Shown: positions 19,108 through 28,456, counted from the stretch's first letter. The stretch: 64,000 nt of DNA from Herbaspirillum sp. DW155 (GCF_037076565.1 NZ_AP029028.1:1116001-1180000), one strand, 5' to 3'. Numbers and translations: made by a program. The notes: a model not told the origin generated them from the sequence alone.

Positions 19108-19875
19108 ATGACACAGACACTGCTCAAGATCCGCGACGTCAGCAAGCGTTTCGGCGGCCTGCAAGCCTTGAACGGCGTGGGCATCACCATCGAGCGCGGC
19201 CAGATCTATGGCCTGATCGGCCCCAACGGTGCCGGCAAGACCACCTTCTTCAACGTCATCACGGGCCTGTATCAACCCGATACCGGCACCTTCGAACTGG
19301 ACGGCAAGCCCTATTCGCCGAGCGCTCCGCACGAAGTGGCCAAGGCCGGCATCGCGCGCACCTTCCAGAACATTCGCCTCTTCGGTGAAATGACCGTGCT
19401 GGAAAACGTGATGGTCGGTTGCCACGTGCGCACCAAACAAAATGTCTTCGGTGCGGTGTTCCGCCACAAGGCGGCACGCGATGAGGAAGAGGCGATCCGC
19501 GCCAAGTCGCAGCAGCTGCTGGACTTCGTGGGCATCGGCCAGTTCGCCAAGCGCACGGCGCGCCACCTCTCGTATGGCGACCAGCGCCGTCTGGAAATCG
19601 CCCGCGCCCTGGCGACCGATCCGCAACTGCTGGCGCTGGACGAACCGGCGGCCGGCATGAACGCCACCGAGAAGCTCGGCCTGCGCGAACTGCTGGTGAA
19701 GATCCAGGCCGAGGGCAAGACCATCCTGCTGATCGAACACGACGTGAAGCTGATGATGGGCCTGTGCAACCGCATCACGGTGCTGGACTACGGCAAGCCG
19801 ATTGCCGAGGGCGTGCCGGCCGACGTGCAGAAGAACCCGGCGGTGATCGAGGCCTACCTCGGTGCAGGACATTAA
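19108..19875 (+). CDS. livG: branched-chain amino acid ABC transporter ATPase LivG
   Basis: The 255-residue ATPase has Walker A GPNGAGKTTF, the Q-loop region ARTFQNIRLF, signature LSYGDQRRLEIARAL and Walker B LLALDEPAAGMN. LivG-type ATPases carry the longer insert seen here (about residues 108-140). It sits 21 bases after livM and 15 before livF and powers the LivHM pore from the cytoplasm. Confidence 0.95.
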   Translation: MTQTLLKIRDVSKRFGGLQALNGVGITIERGQIYGLIGPNGAGKTTFFNVITGLYQPDTGTFELDGKPYSPSAPHEVAKAGIARTFQNIRLFGEMTVLENVMVGCHVRTKQNVFGAVFRHKAARDEEEAIRAKSQQLLDFVGIGQFAKRTARHLSYGDQRRLEIARALATDPQLLALDEPAAGMNATEKLGLRELLVKIQAEGKTILLIEHDVKLMMGLCNRITVLDYGKPIAEGVPADVQKNPAVIEAYLGAGH

Positions 19876-19890
19876 GCGAGACCACAGAAC

Positions 19891-20616
<726 letters not shown>

Positions 20617-20689
20617 GATGCCAGGGTAGTGCGCTGGCAGGATTTGCGTAAATGATATAAATCATTTTAAGAAAATCAGGCCGGCAATG

Positions 20690-20719
20690 AAAAAACGCAG
20701 CCAAGGCTGCGTTTTTTTT
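20690..20719 (+). terminator. terminator between livF and the convergent DUF2383 gene
   Basis: The hairpin ACGCAGCC-AA-GGCTGCGT is flanked by A residues on the left and eight T residues on the right, so it can stop transcription from both sides. Confidence 0.92.
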
Positions 20720-20749
20720 CGTCCTCCGCCAGAGGAAGAATCCTCACCC

Positions 20750-21214
20750 TCAAGCCGTCTTGCGCGCCCGCACCTCATTGCGCAGGCTGCGCACCTTGTC
20801 GTGATTGGCCAGTACGCCCTGGTACTGGCGTTCGACGATGAGCCGTATATCGGTCGGCAAATCCTCGCTCAAGGCTTTTCGATAGGCGTTCACGGCGGCA
20901 TCCTCGCCGCGTTCGCATTCTTCCAGGATGCTCTCGTCATCGCGTCCCGTGATGGCGCTCTTCAGGTTGACCCACTGGCGATGCAAGGTGCCGCCCAGGG
21001 TGCTGTGGCTGGCCGGCTCGCCGCCCAGGCGCTGCACCAGATCCTGCAGATCCAGCGCGGCCTGCGCGCATTCGGTGGCGCGCAGCATGAAGGTCTCCTT
21101 GTAGGGGATGTAGCGTTCCTGTGCATCGTCGGCGCAGGCGCGGAAACCCTTTTCGCCATCGATGGAAATCTGGATCAGGTCGTTCAGGGTGGAGATGAGG
21201 TGGTCATTGTTCAT
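20750..21214 (-). CDS. DUF2383 (PA2169-family) four-helix-bundle protein
   Basis: The 154-residue all-helical protein begins MNNDHLISTLNDLIQISIDG and fits the DUF2383 family, ferritin-like bundles found in stress and sporulation settings. Candidate metal ligands are the ERYIPYKETFMLRATECA segment and the EECERGED segment. The function is unknown. It is divergent from a row of small stress genes, and a TGTAGGAAA element lies 118 bases upstream of its start. AAGGAGGG precedes the ATG. Confidence 0.82.
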   Translation of the reverse strand: MNNDHLISTLNDLIQISIDGEKGFRACADDAQERYIPYKETFMLRATECAQAALDLQDLVQRLGGEPASHSTLGGTLHRQWVNLKSAITGRDDESILEECERGEDAAVNAYRKALSEDLPTDIRLIVERQYQGVLANHDKVRSLRNEVRARKTA

Positions 21215-21331
21215 GTTGCCCTCCTTTTTTGCCGCCCGGCCGGGGCGGGGATTGGTTCATGTGGGTCAATTGCACGACTCCATCCTAGAACCCTGGCAGG
21301 CCGAATTCCATCGGACGGCGGCGCAAGCCCC

Positions 21332-21340
21332 TGTAGGAAA
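21332..21340 (-). promoter_or_regulatory. TKTCCTACR element 1 (upstream of the DUF2383 gene)
   Basis: TTTCCTACA reads on the minus strand toward the DUF2383 gene. About 20 bases further on lies GCCGTCCGATGGA, closely matching GCCGTCCTATAGA in element 2. See the finding on the shared element. The rest of the 400-base gap 21215-21614 shows no gene. Confidence 0.5.
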
Positions 21341-21423
21341 CGGCCGTGCTTTTGCCTGCCGCAAGCGCTACGGTGCAGACAGCCTGACTCGCCGCAACGC
21401 CAATACCCACGAGGCTTTCCGCT

Positions 21424-21458
21424 TTGTCCTACAGGACAATCGGCCGCCGTCCTATAGA
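21424..21458 (+). promoter_or_regulatory. TKTCCTACR element 2 with possible -10 (upstream of the CsbD-like gene)
   Basis: TTGTCCT-AC-AGGACAA at 21424-21439 is a perfect palindrome with 7-bp arms. TATAGA follows at 21453-21458 and could be a -10. The ATG of the CsbD-like gene is about 155 bases further. Confidence 0.5.
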
Positions 21459-21614
21459 GCAGGGCAGTAGGCGCTCGCTATCATTTTTCCCATGATGTCG
21501 AGGTACACCGGCGCAGCTGCAACCCGCCACCGCTGACCTGCACATCCCCACGCAAGACCTGTGTTGCGCTTGATTGAAATCCATGTTGAACCCTTGAGCA
21601 GGAGGAAACGCATC

Positions 21615-21812
21615 ATGAACAAGAAGACGATCACCGGCCAGTTCAACTTTGCCCTGGGCAAGTTCCAGGAAAGCGTGGGTTCCGTATTGGGCAACGTGCA
21701 GCTGCAGCGCGCCGCACAACGCCGCCAGATGGATGGCCGCATCCTGCACGCCGTCGGCGAAGCACAGGACCTGATCAAGCGTTCCCTGCGCCAGCGCGCA
21801 GGTTCGCTCTGA
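21615..21812 (+). CDS. small CsbD-like stress protein
   Basis: The frame encodes 65 residues from ATG 21615, preceded by GCAGGAGG. MNKKTITGQFNFALGKFQ with later GNVQLQRAAQRRQMDGRIL follows the CsbD layout of spaced Gly, Lys and Gln (GxxxxxxGKxQ), but it is divergent. CsbD proteins are small hydrophilic stress proteins of unknown mechanism. It heads a row of similar genes on the plus strand. Confidence 0.65.
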   Translation: MNKKTITGQFNFALGKFQESVGSVLGNVQLQRAAQRRQMDGRILHAVGEAQDLIKRSLRQRAGSL

Positions 21813-21907
21813 TCGCTCTGATTGATCCGGGCATTGAACATTTTCGTTCAGCCAGCTGTGCATGGATGCACAGCACTGACGCAGCGCAACAGGTGGTGAT
21901 GGGGCCT

Positions 21908-21941
21908 TTGTCCTACACGGCAATGGGTCTGGCGCCGATAC
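21908..21941 (+). promoter_or_regulatory. TKTCCTACR element 3 with possible -10 (upstream of the 24-residue gene)
   Basis: TTGTCCTACACGGCAA at 21908-21923 matches element 2 at 14 of 16 positions. GATACA follows at the same distance as the TATAGA of element 2. The ATG at 22030 is about 90 bases downstream. Confidence 0.5.
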
Positions 21942-22029
21942 AAAGCGCAACAAGGCATCGGTATCTTGCACCTGACTCGCCAGGGCAGGCAGGCCACATC
22001 AGTGCAGACCAAGAACAAGGGAGATGACC

Positions 22030-22104
22030 ATGGACAAGCTCGTACTCGGATGGCTTCTGGGTGTGCCGGTGCTGATGCTGATCGTGCTGCAGTACCTGAT
22101 GTGA
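22030..22104 (+). CDS. 24-residue single-span membrane peptide
   Basis: A short frame reads MDKLVLGWLLGVPVLMLIVL then QYLM and stop. AGGGAGATGACC gives a ribosome site at good spacing. Nearly the whole peptide is one hydrophobic helix after a short charged start. It lies between two stress genes and behind a copy of the shared regulatory element, which argues that it is a real gene. Function unknown. Confidence 0.6.
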   Translation: MDKLVLGWLLGVPVLMLIVLQYLM

Positions 22105-22188
22105 GCGGCGCGGAGTGCGCCGCACGCCGGGTGGCCGGGCCAGCCCCGCCGACCCGATCAACCCGTAACGAATTCAAGGAGGGCAAGC

Positions 22189-22503
22189 ATGCAAGCCAAC
22201 AAGTTCAAGACCGTCCGTACCGATGTGCAGTCGCTGTTGCAGCAGGCACAGGACATGTTTGCCGAAGCCGCCAACGCCACCGGCAAGAAAGCCGATGACC
22301 TGCGCGCCGGCGCCCAGGCGCTGCTGGAGCAGGCACTCAATACCGCCCAGGATGCACAGGCCGCCGTGATCGAAACCGGTCGCCAGATGGTCACCACCAC
22401 CGATGATTACGTGCAGTCCAACCCGTGGCGCGCGATTGCCATCGGTACCGGCATCGGCCTGTTGGTCGGTCTGGCGGTGGGCCGCTGCGCAGATCGCTAC
22501 TGA
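22189..22503 (+). CDS. DUF883 (ElaB/YqjD-type) membrane-anchored protein
   Basis: The 104-residue protein has a long amphipathic N-terminal coiled region (about 1-75) rich in Ala and Gln, the hinge DDYVQSNPWRAI and a C-terminal membrane helix with a glycine zipper (GTGIGLLVGLAVG). This is the layout of ElaB/YqjD, inner-membrane proteins that in E. coli bind ribosomes in stationary phase. AAGGAGGG precedes the ATG. Confidence 0.87.
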   Translation: MQANKFKTVRTDVQSLLQQAQDMFAEAANATGKKADDLRAGAQALLEQALNTAQDAQAAVIETGRQMVTTTDDYVQSNPWRAIAIGTGIGLLVGLAVGRCADRY

Positions 22504-22621
22504 GCCCGGACATTTTTCCCGGAACCCGGCGCTGCCCGCGCACGTGCCGGATCCAGCCAGGCGCGCACGGCCCATGCAGCGTGCAGCGCATCAGTCAAGA
22601 AACCGGAGAGAAGGAATGACC

Positions 22622-23176
22622 ATGACCCAGAATCCCCCCAAGGCCGATGTCAAGCGCACGGCCTTCCACCTCGACAAGGAGGCCATCCGCGCCGCTGCCA
22701 GCAAGATCGATGACGGTGCCGTCACCGAAGGCTATCGCGGCAACCGCGAAGAAGTGGTGGCGATGTTGAACGATGCCCTGGCGACCGAACTGCTGTGCGT
22801 GATGCGTTACAAGCGCCATTACTACACCGCCAAGGGGCTTGATGTCGAAGCCATCAAGGGCGAGTTCCTGCAGCACGCTCAGGAAGAACAAAGCCACGCC
22901 GACCAGATTGCCGAGCGCATCGTGCAACTGAATGGCGAGCCCGATTTCAACCCCAGGACCATCGCCGAGCGCAGCCATGCGCAATACGACGAATCCGGGG
23001 ACATCAAGGACATGATCCGCGCCAACCTGGTGGAAGAGCGCGTGGCCATCGAAGCCTATCGCCAGATGATCGAACGCATCGGCGATGACGACCCCACCAC
23101 CAAGCACCTGCTGATCCGGATCATGGCGCAGGAAGAGGAACACGCCGACGACATGAGCGATCTGCTGGGCCTGTAA
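22622..23176 (+). CDS. ferritin-like / bacterioferritin-type protein
   Basis: The 184-residue four-helix protein has ferritin di-iron motifs: Glu in NDALATELLCVMRYK, the EEQSHAD set, EERVAIEAYRQM and EEEHADDM. It should oxidise and store iron or act as a bacterioferritin-like stress protein. The start at 22622 is seven bases from AAGG; an ATG at 22616 almost touches the ribosome site and is less likely. It fits a peroxide/iron role in the stress cluster. Confidence 0.86.
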   Translation: MTQNPPKADVKRTAFHLDKEAIRAAASKIDDGAVTEGYRGNREEVVAMLNDALATELLCVMRYKRHYYTAKGLDVEAIKGEFLQHAQEEQSHADQIAERIVQLNGEPDFNPRTIAERSHAQYDESGDIKDMIRANLVEERVAIEAYRQMIERIGDDDPTTKHLLIRIMAQEEEHADDMSDLLGL

Positions 23177-23221
23177 ACCGGCAGCACCGGACCATTCCCC
23201 AACCACTACAAGGAGAGCGAC

Positions 23222-23434
23222 ATGAACTGGGACATCGTGGAAGGCAACTGGAAGCAATTCAAGGGCAAGGCCAAGGAACAATGGGGCAAGCTGACCGACG
23301 ACGACCTCGACGTCATCGCTGGCAAGCGCGACCAGCTGGCCGGCCGTGTGCAGGAAGCCTATGGCGTGAGCAAGGACGAAGCCGAAAAGCAGATCCGCGA
23401 CTGGGAAGAACGTAACAAGGACTGGCGTCAATAA
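23222..23434 (+). CDS. CsbD-family stress protein
   Basis: This is a typical 70-residue CsbD protein: MNWDIVEGNWKQFKGKAKEQ, WGKLTDDDLDVIAGKRDQL and a charged end. The family is strongly induced by general stress in many bacteria, but its activity is unknown. CAAGGAGAG precedes the ATG, 45 bases behind the ferritin-like gene, so the two may share a transcript. Confidence 0.93.
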   Translation: MNWDIVEGNWKQFKGKAKEQWGKLTDDDLDVIAGKRDQLAGRVQEAYGVSKDEAEKQIRDWEERNKDWRQ

Positions 23435-23493
23435 GCCGTCATTCGTAGCGCTGCTGCGGTGCGCGCAGGCATCGTGGCGGCGGCAGGCAGTTG

Positions 23494-23524
23494 GAGTGAG
23501 TGTGAGTGAGCAAGTGAGTGAACG
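23494..23524 (+). repeat. GTGAGT-type short repeat and following hairpin
   Basis: GAGTGAGTGTGAGTGAG and GTGAGTGA units lie in tandem. Just after, 23533-23559 forms GCAGGCCGGTC / GACCGGTCTGC around a TTCGT loop, a hairpin without a T tract that may end the csbD transcript. Confidence 0.5.
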
Positions 23525-23611
23525 TGCAGGACGCAGGCCGGTCTTCGTGACCGGTCTGCATGAGAATACGGCCCCCGGCCGCAAACCAGGCAAACCATGA
23601 GGAAGGACACA

Positions 23612-23989
23612 ATGAAAAAAATCATCGCAACCATGATCTTCGGTGCAGCCGCTATCGGCCTGCAAGGCGCAGCATTGGCTGCCGATCCGGCGGCCTCCCA
23701 GTACAAGGCCGACAAGACCCGTGCCGATGCCGATTACAAGGCGGCCAAGAAGAAGTGCAGTCCCATGAAGGGCAACGACAAGGACGTCTGCGAAAAGGAA
23801 GCCAAGGCCGCTCATGAATCGGCCATCGCTGACGCCAAGGCCAAGCGCAAGGGCGCCGAAGCCGACAAGGACGCGCAAAAGGACAAGAACGATGCCAACT
23901 ATGACGCCGCCAAGGAAAAGTGCGACGCCATGAGCGGCGATGCCAAGGACAAGTGCGTGGCCAACGCCAAGTCCAAGTACGGCAAATAA
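23612..23989 (+). CDS. secreted Lys/Ala-rich hypothetical protein
   Basis: The 125-residue product has a clear signal peptide (MKKIIATMIFGAAAIGLQGA, cleavage near ALAAD). The mature part is highly charged, with repeats of the type YKAAKKKCSPMKGNDKDVCE and YDAAKEKCDAMSGDAKDKC, each with two Cys that could form disulfides. Burkholderiales carry many such proteins, of unknown function. AAGGACACA precedes ATG 23612; an ATG at 23597 is less likely. Confidence 0.75.
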   Translation: MKKIIATMIFGAAAIGLQGAALAADPAASQYKADKTRADADYKAAKKKCSPMKGNDKDVCEKEAKAAHESAIADAKAKRKGAEADKDAQKDKNDANYDAAKEKCDAMSGDAKDKCVANAKSKYGK

Positions 23990-24134
23990 TTCCCGCAAGT
24001 AAGCCCCTGCGCCGCCTGATGGCGCGGTCGGTCCGCACCGGGCAGGGTGCGCGGGCGGACCGGCAACCTGCAAGACCATTTCATTACCGATGCGATCACC
24101 TGATTGCCGGACACAACCTCAAAGGAGTTTCATC

Positions 24135-24464
24135 ATGTCGCTGACCAAAATGTCCCTGACCAAGCGTTTCCTCGGTTTCTTCCTGGCCCTGTTCATGGTC
24201 TCCCTGGTGGGCTGCGCGTCCGGCCCGGGCAAGGAAGGCACCGGCGAATACGTCGATGATGCCGTCATCACCACCAAGGTGAAGGCTGCCATCTTCAACG
24301 AGCCGAACCTGAAGTCCTCCGAAATCAACGTGGAAACCTACAAGGGCGTGGTCCAGCTCTCCGGCTTCGTCTCCAGCTCGACCTCTGCTGCCCGCGCCAC
24401 CGAGCTGGCCCGTGGCGTCAAGGGTGTGGTCTCGGTGCGTAATGACCTGCGCCTGAAGCAGTAA
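24135..24464 (+). CDS. BON-domain lipoprotein (OsmY-like)
   Basis: The 109-residue protein has a lipoprotein signal ending at SLVGC-ASG and one BON domain (about 38-105; DDAVITTKVKAAIF, GVVQLSGFVSS, VKGVVSVRNDLRLKQ). BON proteins such as OsmY and DolP act in the periplasm or at the outer membrane under osmotic or envelope stress. AAAGGAG at 24121-24127 fixes the start at 24135. Confidence 0.9.
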   Translation: MSLTKMSLTKRFLGFFLALFMVSLVGCASGPGKEGTGEYVDDAVITTKVKAAIFNEPNLKSSEINVETYKGVVQLSGFVSSSTSAARATELARGVKGVVSVRNDLRLKQ

Positions 24465-24804
24465 GCGCGGGAACTTGCAAGCGCGTGACCGGTCTCTTGA
24501 CCGGTCCGCGCTTTGCTTGCATGTGGACGTGCCGCTGGCAAAGCGCATCGGAACGATCCGGTGCGTTTCGCCAGAAGACAGGTCAGGGTCTGTCAGGTAT
24601 AGTTGGAATCCGTTGCTGCCGGGCAGGGCAGGCCGCCGGTCTGTCAGGATAGGGAGGCGGCAGCGCAGGCCGAGGCCACGCCTGCCCGGTGGATCGATTG
24701 CGGTACGGGATCGCCACGGGGCAGGCAGATACAGAGTACAAACATAAAACAGCTCCAAGCAGCGCCCACGGCGCTGACGTTTCAATTCACTGCTCAAACA
24801 TGCC
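24465..24804. other. 340-base regulatory gap before the response regulator
   Basis: No gene is visible. 24481-24511 forms a hairpin around GACCGGTC repeats behind the BON gene. GGTCTGTCAGG occurs twice as an 11-bp direct repeat (24587-24597 and 24638-24648, 51 bases apart), and TATAGT follows the first copy. This may be the promoter and binding region for the two-component operon. Confidence 0.45.
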
Positions 24805-25434
24805 ATGACAAAAATACTTGTAGTCGATGACCACGCGGTCGTACGCGCAGGTGTGCACCACTTCATTTCGGAAATTCCGTCGATGGAAATCGGCGGCGAG
24901 GCCAGCACGGCGGAAGAGGCTATCCGTCTGGTGCGTACCCAGGATTGGGATATCGTGCTGCTCGATATCGCCATGCCCGACAAGAGTGGCGTGGAAGTGT
25001 TGAAGCAGATCAAGCGTGAAAAACCGGAGTTGCCGGTGCTGATGCTGTCGATGCACCCCGAGAGCCGCTATGCGGTGCAGGTGCTGCGCAGCGGCGCTTC
25101 CGGCTATGTGCAGAAGGAAGCGTTGGCCACCGAGCTGGTCAACGCCATCAACACCATCCTGCGCGGGCACAAGTACATCAGCTACGGCGTGGCCGAGCTG
25201 CTCACCAGCGAGCCGGTGGACTCCGAGAAGCCGCTGCACGAGACCCTCTCGCAGCGCGAGTACGAGATCTTCTACAAGCTGGGCCAGGGCCAGGGCGTGA
25301 CGCAGATCGCCGACGAGCTGTGCCTGTCGGTCAAGACCGTCAGTACCTATCGTTCGCGGGTGCTGCAGAAGATGAGCATGACCAACAATGCGGACATCAT
25401 TTATTACGCGATCAAGAACAACCTGATCGACTGA
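24805..25434 (+). CDS. NarL/FixJ-family response regulator
   Basis: The 209-residue regulator has a receiver domain (acidic pair at D8-D9, phospho-acceptor D54 in VLLDIAMPDKSG, Lys104 in GYVQKEA) and a LuxR-type helix-turn-helix at about 145-205 (LSQREYEIFYKLGQGQ, then LSVKTVSTYRSRVLQKMSM). It is probably the output of the sensor kinase two genes downstream. It is the best local candidate for binding the TKTCCTACR elements of the surrounding stress genes, which is inference. Confidence 0.92.
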   Translation: MTKILVVDDHAVVRAGVHHFISEIPSMEIGGEASTAEEAIRLVRTQDWDIVLLDIAMPDKSGVEVLKQIKREKPELPVLMLSMHPESRYAVQVLRSGASGYVQKEALATELVNAINTILRGHKYISYGVAELLTSEPVDSEKPLHETLSQREYEIFYKLGQGQGVTQIADELCLSVKTVSTYRSRVLQKMSMTNNADIIYYAIKNNLID

Positions 25435-25480
25435 GCCTGGTACCCCGGGTGGCAGGCAAGCAAGAGCGGTAGGGCGCATC

Positions 25481-25975
25481 ATGGACGACAAACTCAACAG
25501 CAGGCCCCAGCGCGACAGCGACGGGACACCCTTGCGGATCTTCCTGGTGGAGGATTCCGAGGACGTGCGGGACCTGATCGTGGAGAGCCTGTCGGAAATC
25601 GGCGGGGTGCGTCTGGTGGGCCATGCTGAAAGCGAACTGGAGGCCTTGCGCCATCTTCAGCAGAACAGCTATGACGTGCTGATCCTGGACATCCAGTTGA
25701 AGCAGGGCAATGGCATGAGCCTGCTGCAATCGCTGGCCCGCTCCAATACGCGGCGCCAGAGCGAGGTCAAGGTGGTCTTCAGCAATCACGTCAGCCCGAC
25801 CTATCGCCGCGTGGGGGTCCAGTGCGGGGTGCAGCACTTCTTCGACAAATCGTCCGAACTGCCGCTGCTGTGCGACCTGCTGGAAGAGCTGGCGGGGCAG
25901 AAGGCGGGCCGGTCCGGCCGGACTTCATCGAGCAACAATTCGCCGCAGGGCCCGGCCCAGGCGGGCGGACTCTGA
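25481..25975 (+). CDS. stand-alone receiver-domain response regulator
   Basis: The 164-residue protein is one receiver domain (about 18-140) with the acidic pocket LVEDSED, phospho-acceptor D70 in VLILDIQL and Lys in HFFDKSSEL. The tail is Ser/Gly-rich and has no DNA-binding domain. It may work as a phosphate sink or adaptor between the kinase and the LuxR-type regulator. It is 46 bases after that regulator's gene. Confidence 0.88.
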   Translation: MDDKLNSRPQRDSDGTPLRIFLVEDSEDVRDLIVESLSEIGGVRLVGHAESELEALRHLQQNSYDVLILDIQLKQGNGMSLLQSLARSNTRRQSEVKVVFSNHVSPTYRRVGVQCGVQHFFDKSSELPLLCDLLEELAGQKAGRSGRTSSSNNSPQGPAQAGGL

Positions 25976-26144
25976 CACATTTTTTTGCTGCATAATTCGC
26001 GCAGCCAACCATCGTGCCGCCAATGCATTTCGGCGCGGCCACGATGGACTGAACAGACGATACGACCAGAACCGATCATTGCCAGTGTGCCGCCCGCCAG
26101 GACCGTCGCGGCAGGCAGGGCACCAGACCAAGGGATTTCCGACG

Positions 26145-28178
26145 ATGCAGAAGAACAATGACGGCCTTCGTCCGTCCTCCGCCGATCTCCAGAACAGCGC
26201 ATCGGTCGAGTATTTTGCGGCGTCACATGCGCATTACAGCAGCATGGTGACGCTGGCCATGGGCCTGGCCATGGCGGTGATCCTGCTGGCGGTGGTGGTG
26301 CTGGTGACGGGCGCGCTGGGCGAAGAATACCGGCGCCTGCTCTCGGGCCTGTTGGCCGTGCGGGAAGTCACCGCGATCGGTTTCATCCTGGGCGCCTCGG
26401 CCCTCTACCTGCGCTGCATGCACTCGGGCACACGCCGTGCCGCGCTGCGCAAGCTGGCCGTGGGGCTGGCCGTGCTGCTGCTGGCGCTGGGTGTGGTCTC
26501 GCTGGTGCTGGGCGTGATGTACACGCTGGGCTGGCTGCCGCTGGATGCCGCGCATCCGGTCTCGCCGCTGGCCATTCCGCCGTTGCTCGCGCTGGGCTTC
26601 GTGCTGATGGCCCTGGCCCTGCTGCTGCATGACTGGCGCCTGCTGGGCGGCTACTATCCGGCCGAATACCTGGCCTTCACCATCATGGGCCTGTCGGCCA
26701 TTCCGCTGGTGGGCTATCTGTATGACGTGAGCCAGTTCATCTATCTCGACTTCCCGCTGCCGATCTCGCTGCTGTCTTCGCTGGTCTTTGCCTTGCTGGG
26801 GGCGGCGCTGTTGATGGCGCGGCCCTCTCATCCGCTGATGGCGGTGATTCTGCGCATGGCGCCAGGCGGTCAGATGCTGCGTCATCTGTTGCCGCAGACC
26901 CTGTTCCTGCTGCTGGCCTTCAGCCTCTTGCTGAACTGGGGCATGACCCATGGCTGGATCCTGCCGGAACTGGTGCTGCCCACGCTGACGCTGATCAACG
27001 GCGTGATCGTGCTCTTCATCTTCTGGGGTTCGGCCAGCCGGCTCGACAGCGAATACGGCGAGCGCACCCGCAATGCGCAGAAGCTGGCCGAAACCAGTGC
27101 CTTGCTCAACGCGGTCAGCGAAAGTACCAGCGATCCGATCTTCGTCAAGAACCGCCAGGGTCTGATGATCTTTGCCAACCCGGCCACGCTGCACAAGCTG
27201 GGCAAGACCTGGGAAGAGACCATGTACCGCTCCAGTCGCGAGTTGTTCCTGGTCGAGGAAGAGGCCGACACCATCGACCGCGACGACCGCCGCGTGATGG
27301 CCTCGGGCAAGCCCGAGAAGCTGGAGCAGACGCTGCACCTGCCCGAAGGCGTGGTCACCTTCCAGACCGCCAAGGTGCCCTGGTTCGGCAAGGATGGCAG
27401 CGTGCAGGGAGTGATCGGCATCAGTACCGACATCACCGAGCGCAAGCAGGCCGAGGATGAATTGCGCCAGCGCGAGAGCCAGCTGGAAAAGACCGTGATC
27501 CAGCGGACCGCCTTGCTGCGCGAACTGACCAACCACCTGGAGACCGTGCGCGAAGAAGAAAAACGCGCGATTGCCCGCGAGCTGCACGACAACATGGGCG
27601 CCTCGCTGACCGCCTTGTCGATGCACCTGGAAGGGGTCTACCAGATCCTGCCCCCGGACGAGAAATGGGCCGACCGCAAGTCCCGCATGCAGGGCCTGAT
27701 GAAGTCGCTGGTGGCCACCACGCGGCGCATCCAGACCGAGCTGCGGCCCAATACGCTGGATCTGTTCGGGCTGAAGGCGGCGATCTCCGAGCAGCTCGAT
27801 GAATTGCATGAGCGCACCGGCATCACCTGCCGTGCCAGCCTGCCGGATGAGGACGTCGAAGTCGGACATGAAATGGAAATCGCCATCTATCGCATGCTGC
27901 AGGAAATGCTCAACAACGTCACCAAGCATGCCAAGGCCAGCAAGGTCGACGTCATCCTCGACATCGACGAAGACCACGTGGCCCTGACCGTGCGTGATGA
28001 CGGCGTGGGCATCCCCGAGGAGCGGCGCGACAATCACAAGACCTATGGCCTGCGCGGCCTGCGCGAGCGTGCCACCTTCTTTGGCGGCGAGGTCGATATC
28101 CGCTCTACGCCGGGCAAGGGCGCGTTGATCAGCATCAGCCTGCCGATTCGTCCTGAGCTGGCGGCCAGCGAATCCTGA
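26145..28178 (+). CDS. membrane sensor histidine kinase (HisKA_3, PAS)
   Basis: The 677-residue kinase has an N-terminal membrane module of about eight helices (roughly 30-300), a PAS domain at about 325-440 (AVSESTSDPIFVKNRQG), a short coiled linker and a NarX/DegS-type kinase core. The phospho-acceptor is His481 in RELHDNMGAS; the ATPase has MLNNVTKHAKAS, DDGVGIPEE and GLRGLRERA. Kinases of this type phosphorylate LuxR-type regulators, so the pair at 24805 fits. The signal is unknown. AAGGGA is the likely ribosome site. Confidence 0.92.
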   Translation: MQKNNDGLRPSSADLQNSASVEYFAASHAHYSSMVTLAMGLAMAVILLAVVVLVTGALGEEYRRLLSGLLAVREVTAIGFILGASALYLRCMHSGTRRAALRKLAVGLAVLLLALGVVSLVLGVMYTLGWLPLDAAHPVSPLAIPPLLALGFVLMALALLLHDWRLLGGYYPAEYLAFTIMGLSAIPLVGYLYDVSQFIYLDFPLPISLLSSLVFALLGAALLMARPSHPLMAVILRMAPGGQMLRHLLPQTLFLLLAFSLLLNWGMTHGWILPELVLPTLTLINGVIVLFIFWGSASRLDSEYGERTRNAQKLAETSALLNAVSESTSDPIFVKNRQGLMIFANPATLHKLGKTWEETMYRSSRELFLVEEEADTIDRDDRRVMASGKPEKLEQTLHLPEGVVTFQTAKVPWFGKDGSVQGVIGISTDITERKQAEDELRQRESQLEKTVIQRTALLRELTNHLETVREEEKRAIARELHDNMGASLTALSMHLEGVYQILPPDEKWADRKSRMQGLMKSLVATTRRIQTELRPNTLDLFGLKAAISEQLDELHERTGITCRASLPDEDVEVGHEMEIAIYRMLQEMLNNVTKHAKASKVDVILDIDEDHVALTVRDDGVGIPEERRDNHKTYGLRGLRERATFFGGEVDIRSTPGKGALISISLPIRPELAASES

Positions 28179-28222
28179 AGAACACTCGCGCGGCCTGCTT
28201 CATGGTCGCTTCCATCCCTCCG

Positions 28223-28247
28223 AAAGCCGCTCGCAGAGCGGCTTTCT
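28223..28247 (+). terminator. hairpin terminator after the kinase gene
   Basis: A 10-bp stem (AAAGCCGCTC / GAGCGGCTTT) with a three-base loop lies 45 bases after the stop; the T tract is short. Confidence 0.6.
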
Positions 28248-28300
28248 GCGTTCTGGTGCGCTGCTTTGCAGGGGGCGTTTTTCCGGCACGGCTTTTCTGT

Positions 28301-28317
28301 TTTTCCTACGCAGGAAA
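28301..28317 (+). promoter_or_regulatory. TKTCCTACR element 4 (upstream of the CsbD gene)
   Basis: TTTCCT-ACGC-AGGAAA is a perfect palindrome with 6-bp arms, 140 bases before the CsbD start at 28457. Confidence 0.5.
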
Positions 28318-28456
28318 GGGCGCCTCTCTTATGTCGGCGCCACTGGCTCATCGTTACCATGAACTCATCGTCACTCACCGCCCAAGGGGCGCAGCAGCGT
28401 GACGGAGCCGGCCCGCAGGCCGGGTAACCCTCAGCCAACAACGCAAAGGAGCCATC

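Noticed and set aside
20651-20668. FNR/Anr-like palindrome AAATGAT-ATAA-ATCATTT
   Set aside because: It lies between the 3' ends of convergent genes just ahead of a terminator, so a promoter role is unlikely; the arms also miss the outer T and A of the TTGAT-N4-ATCAA consensus.
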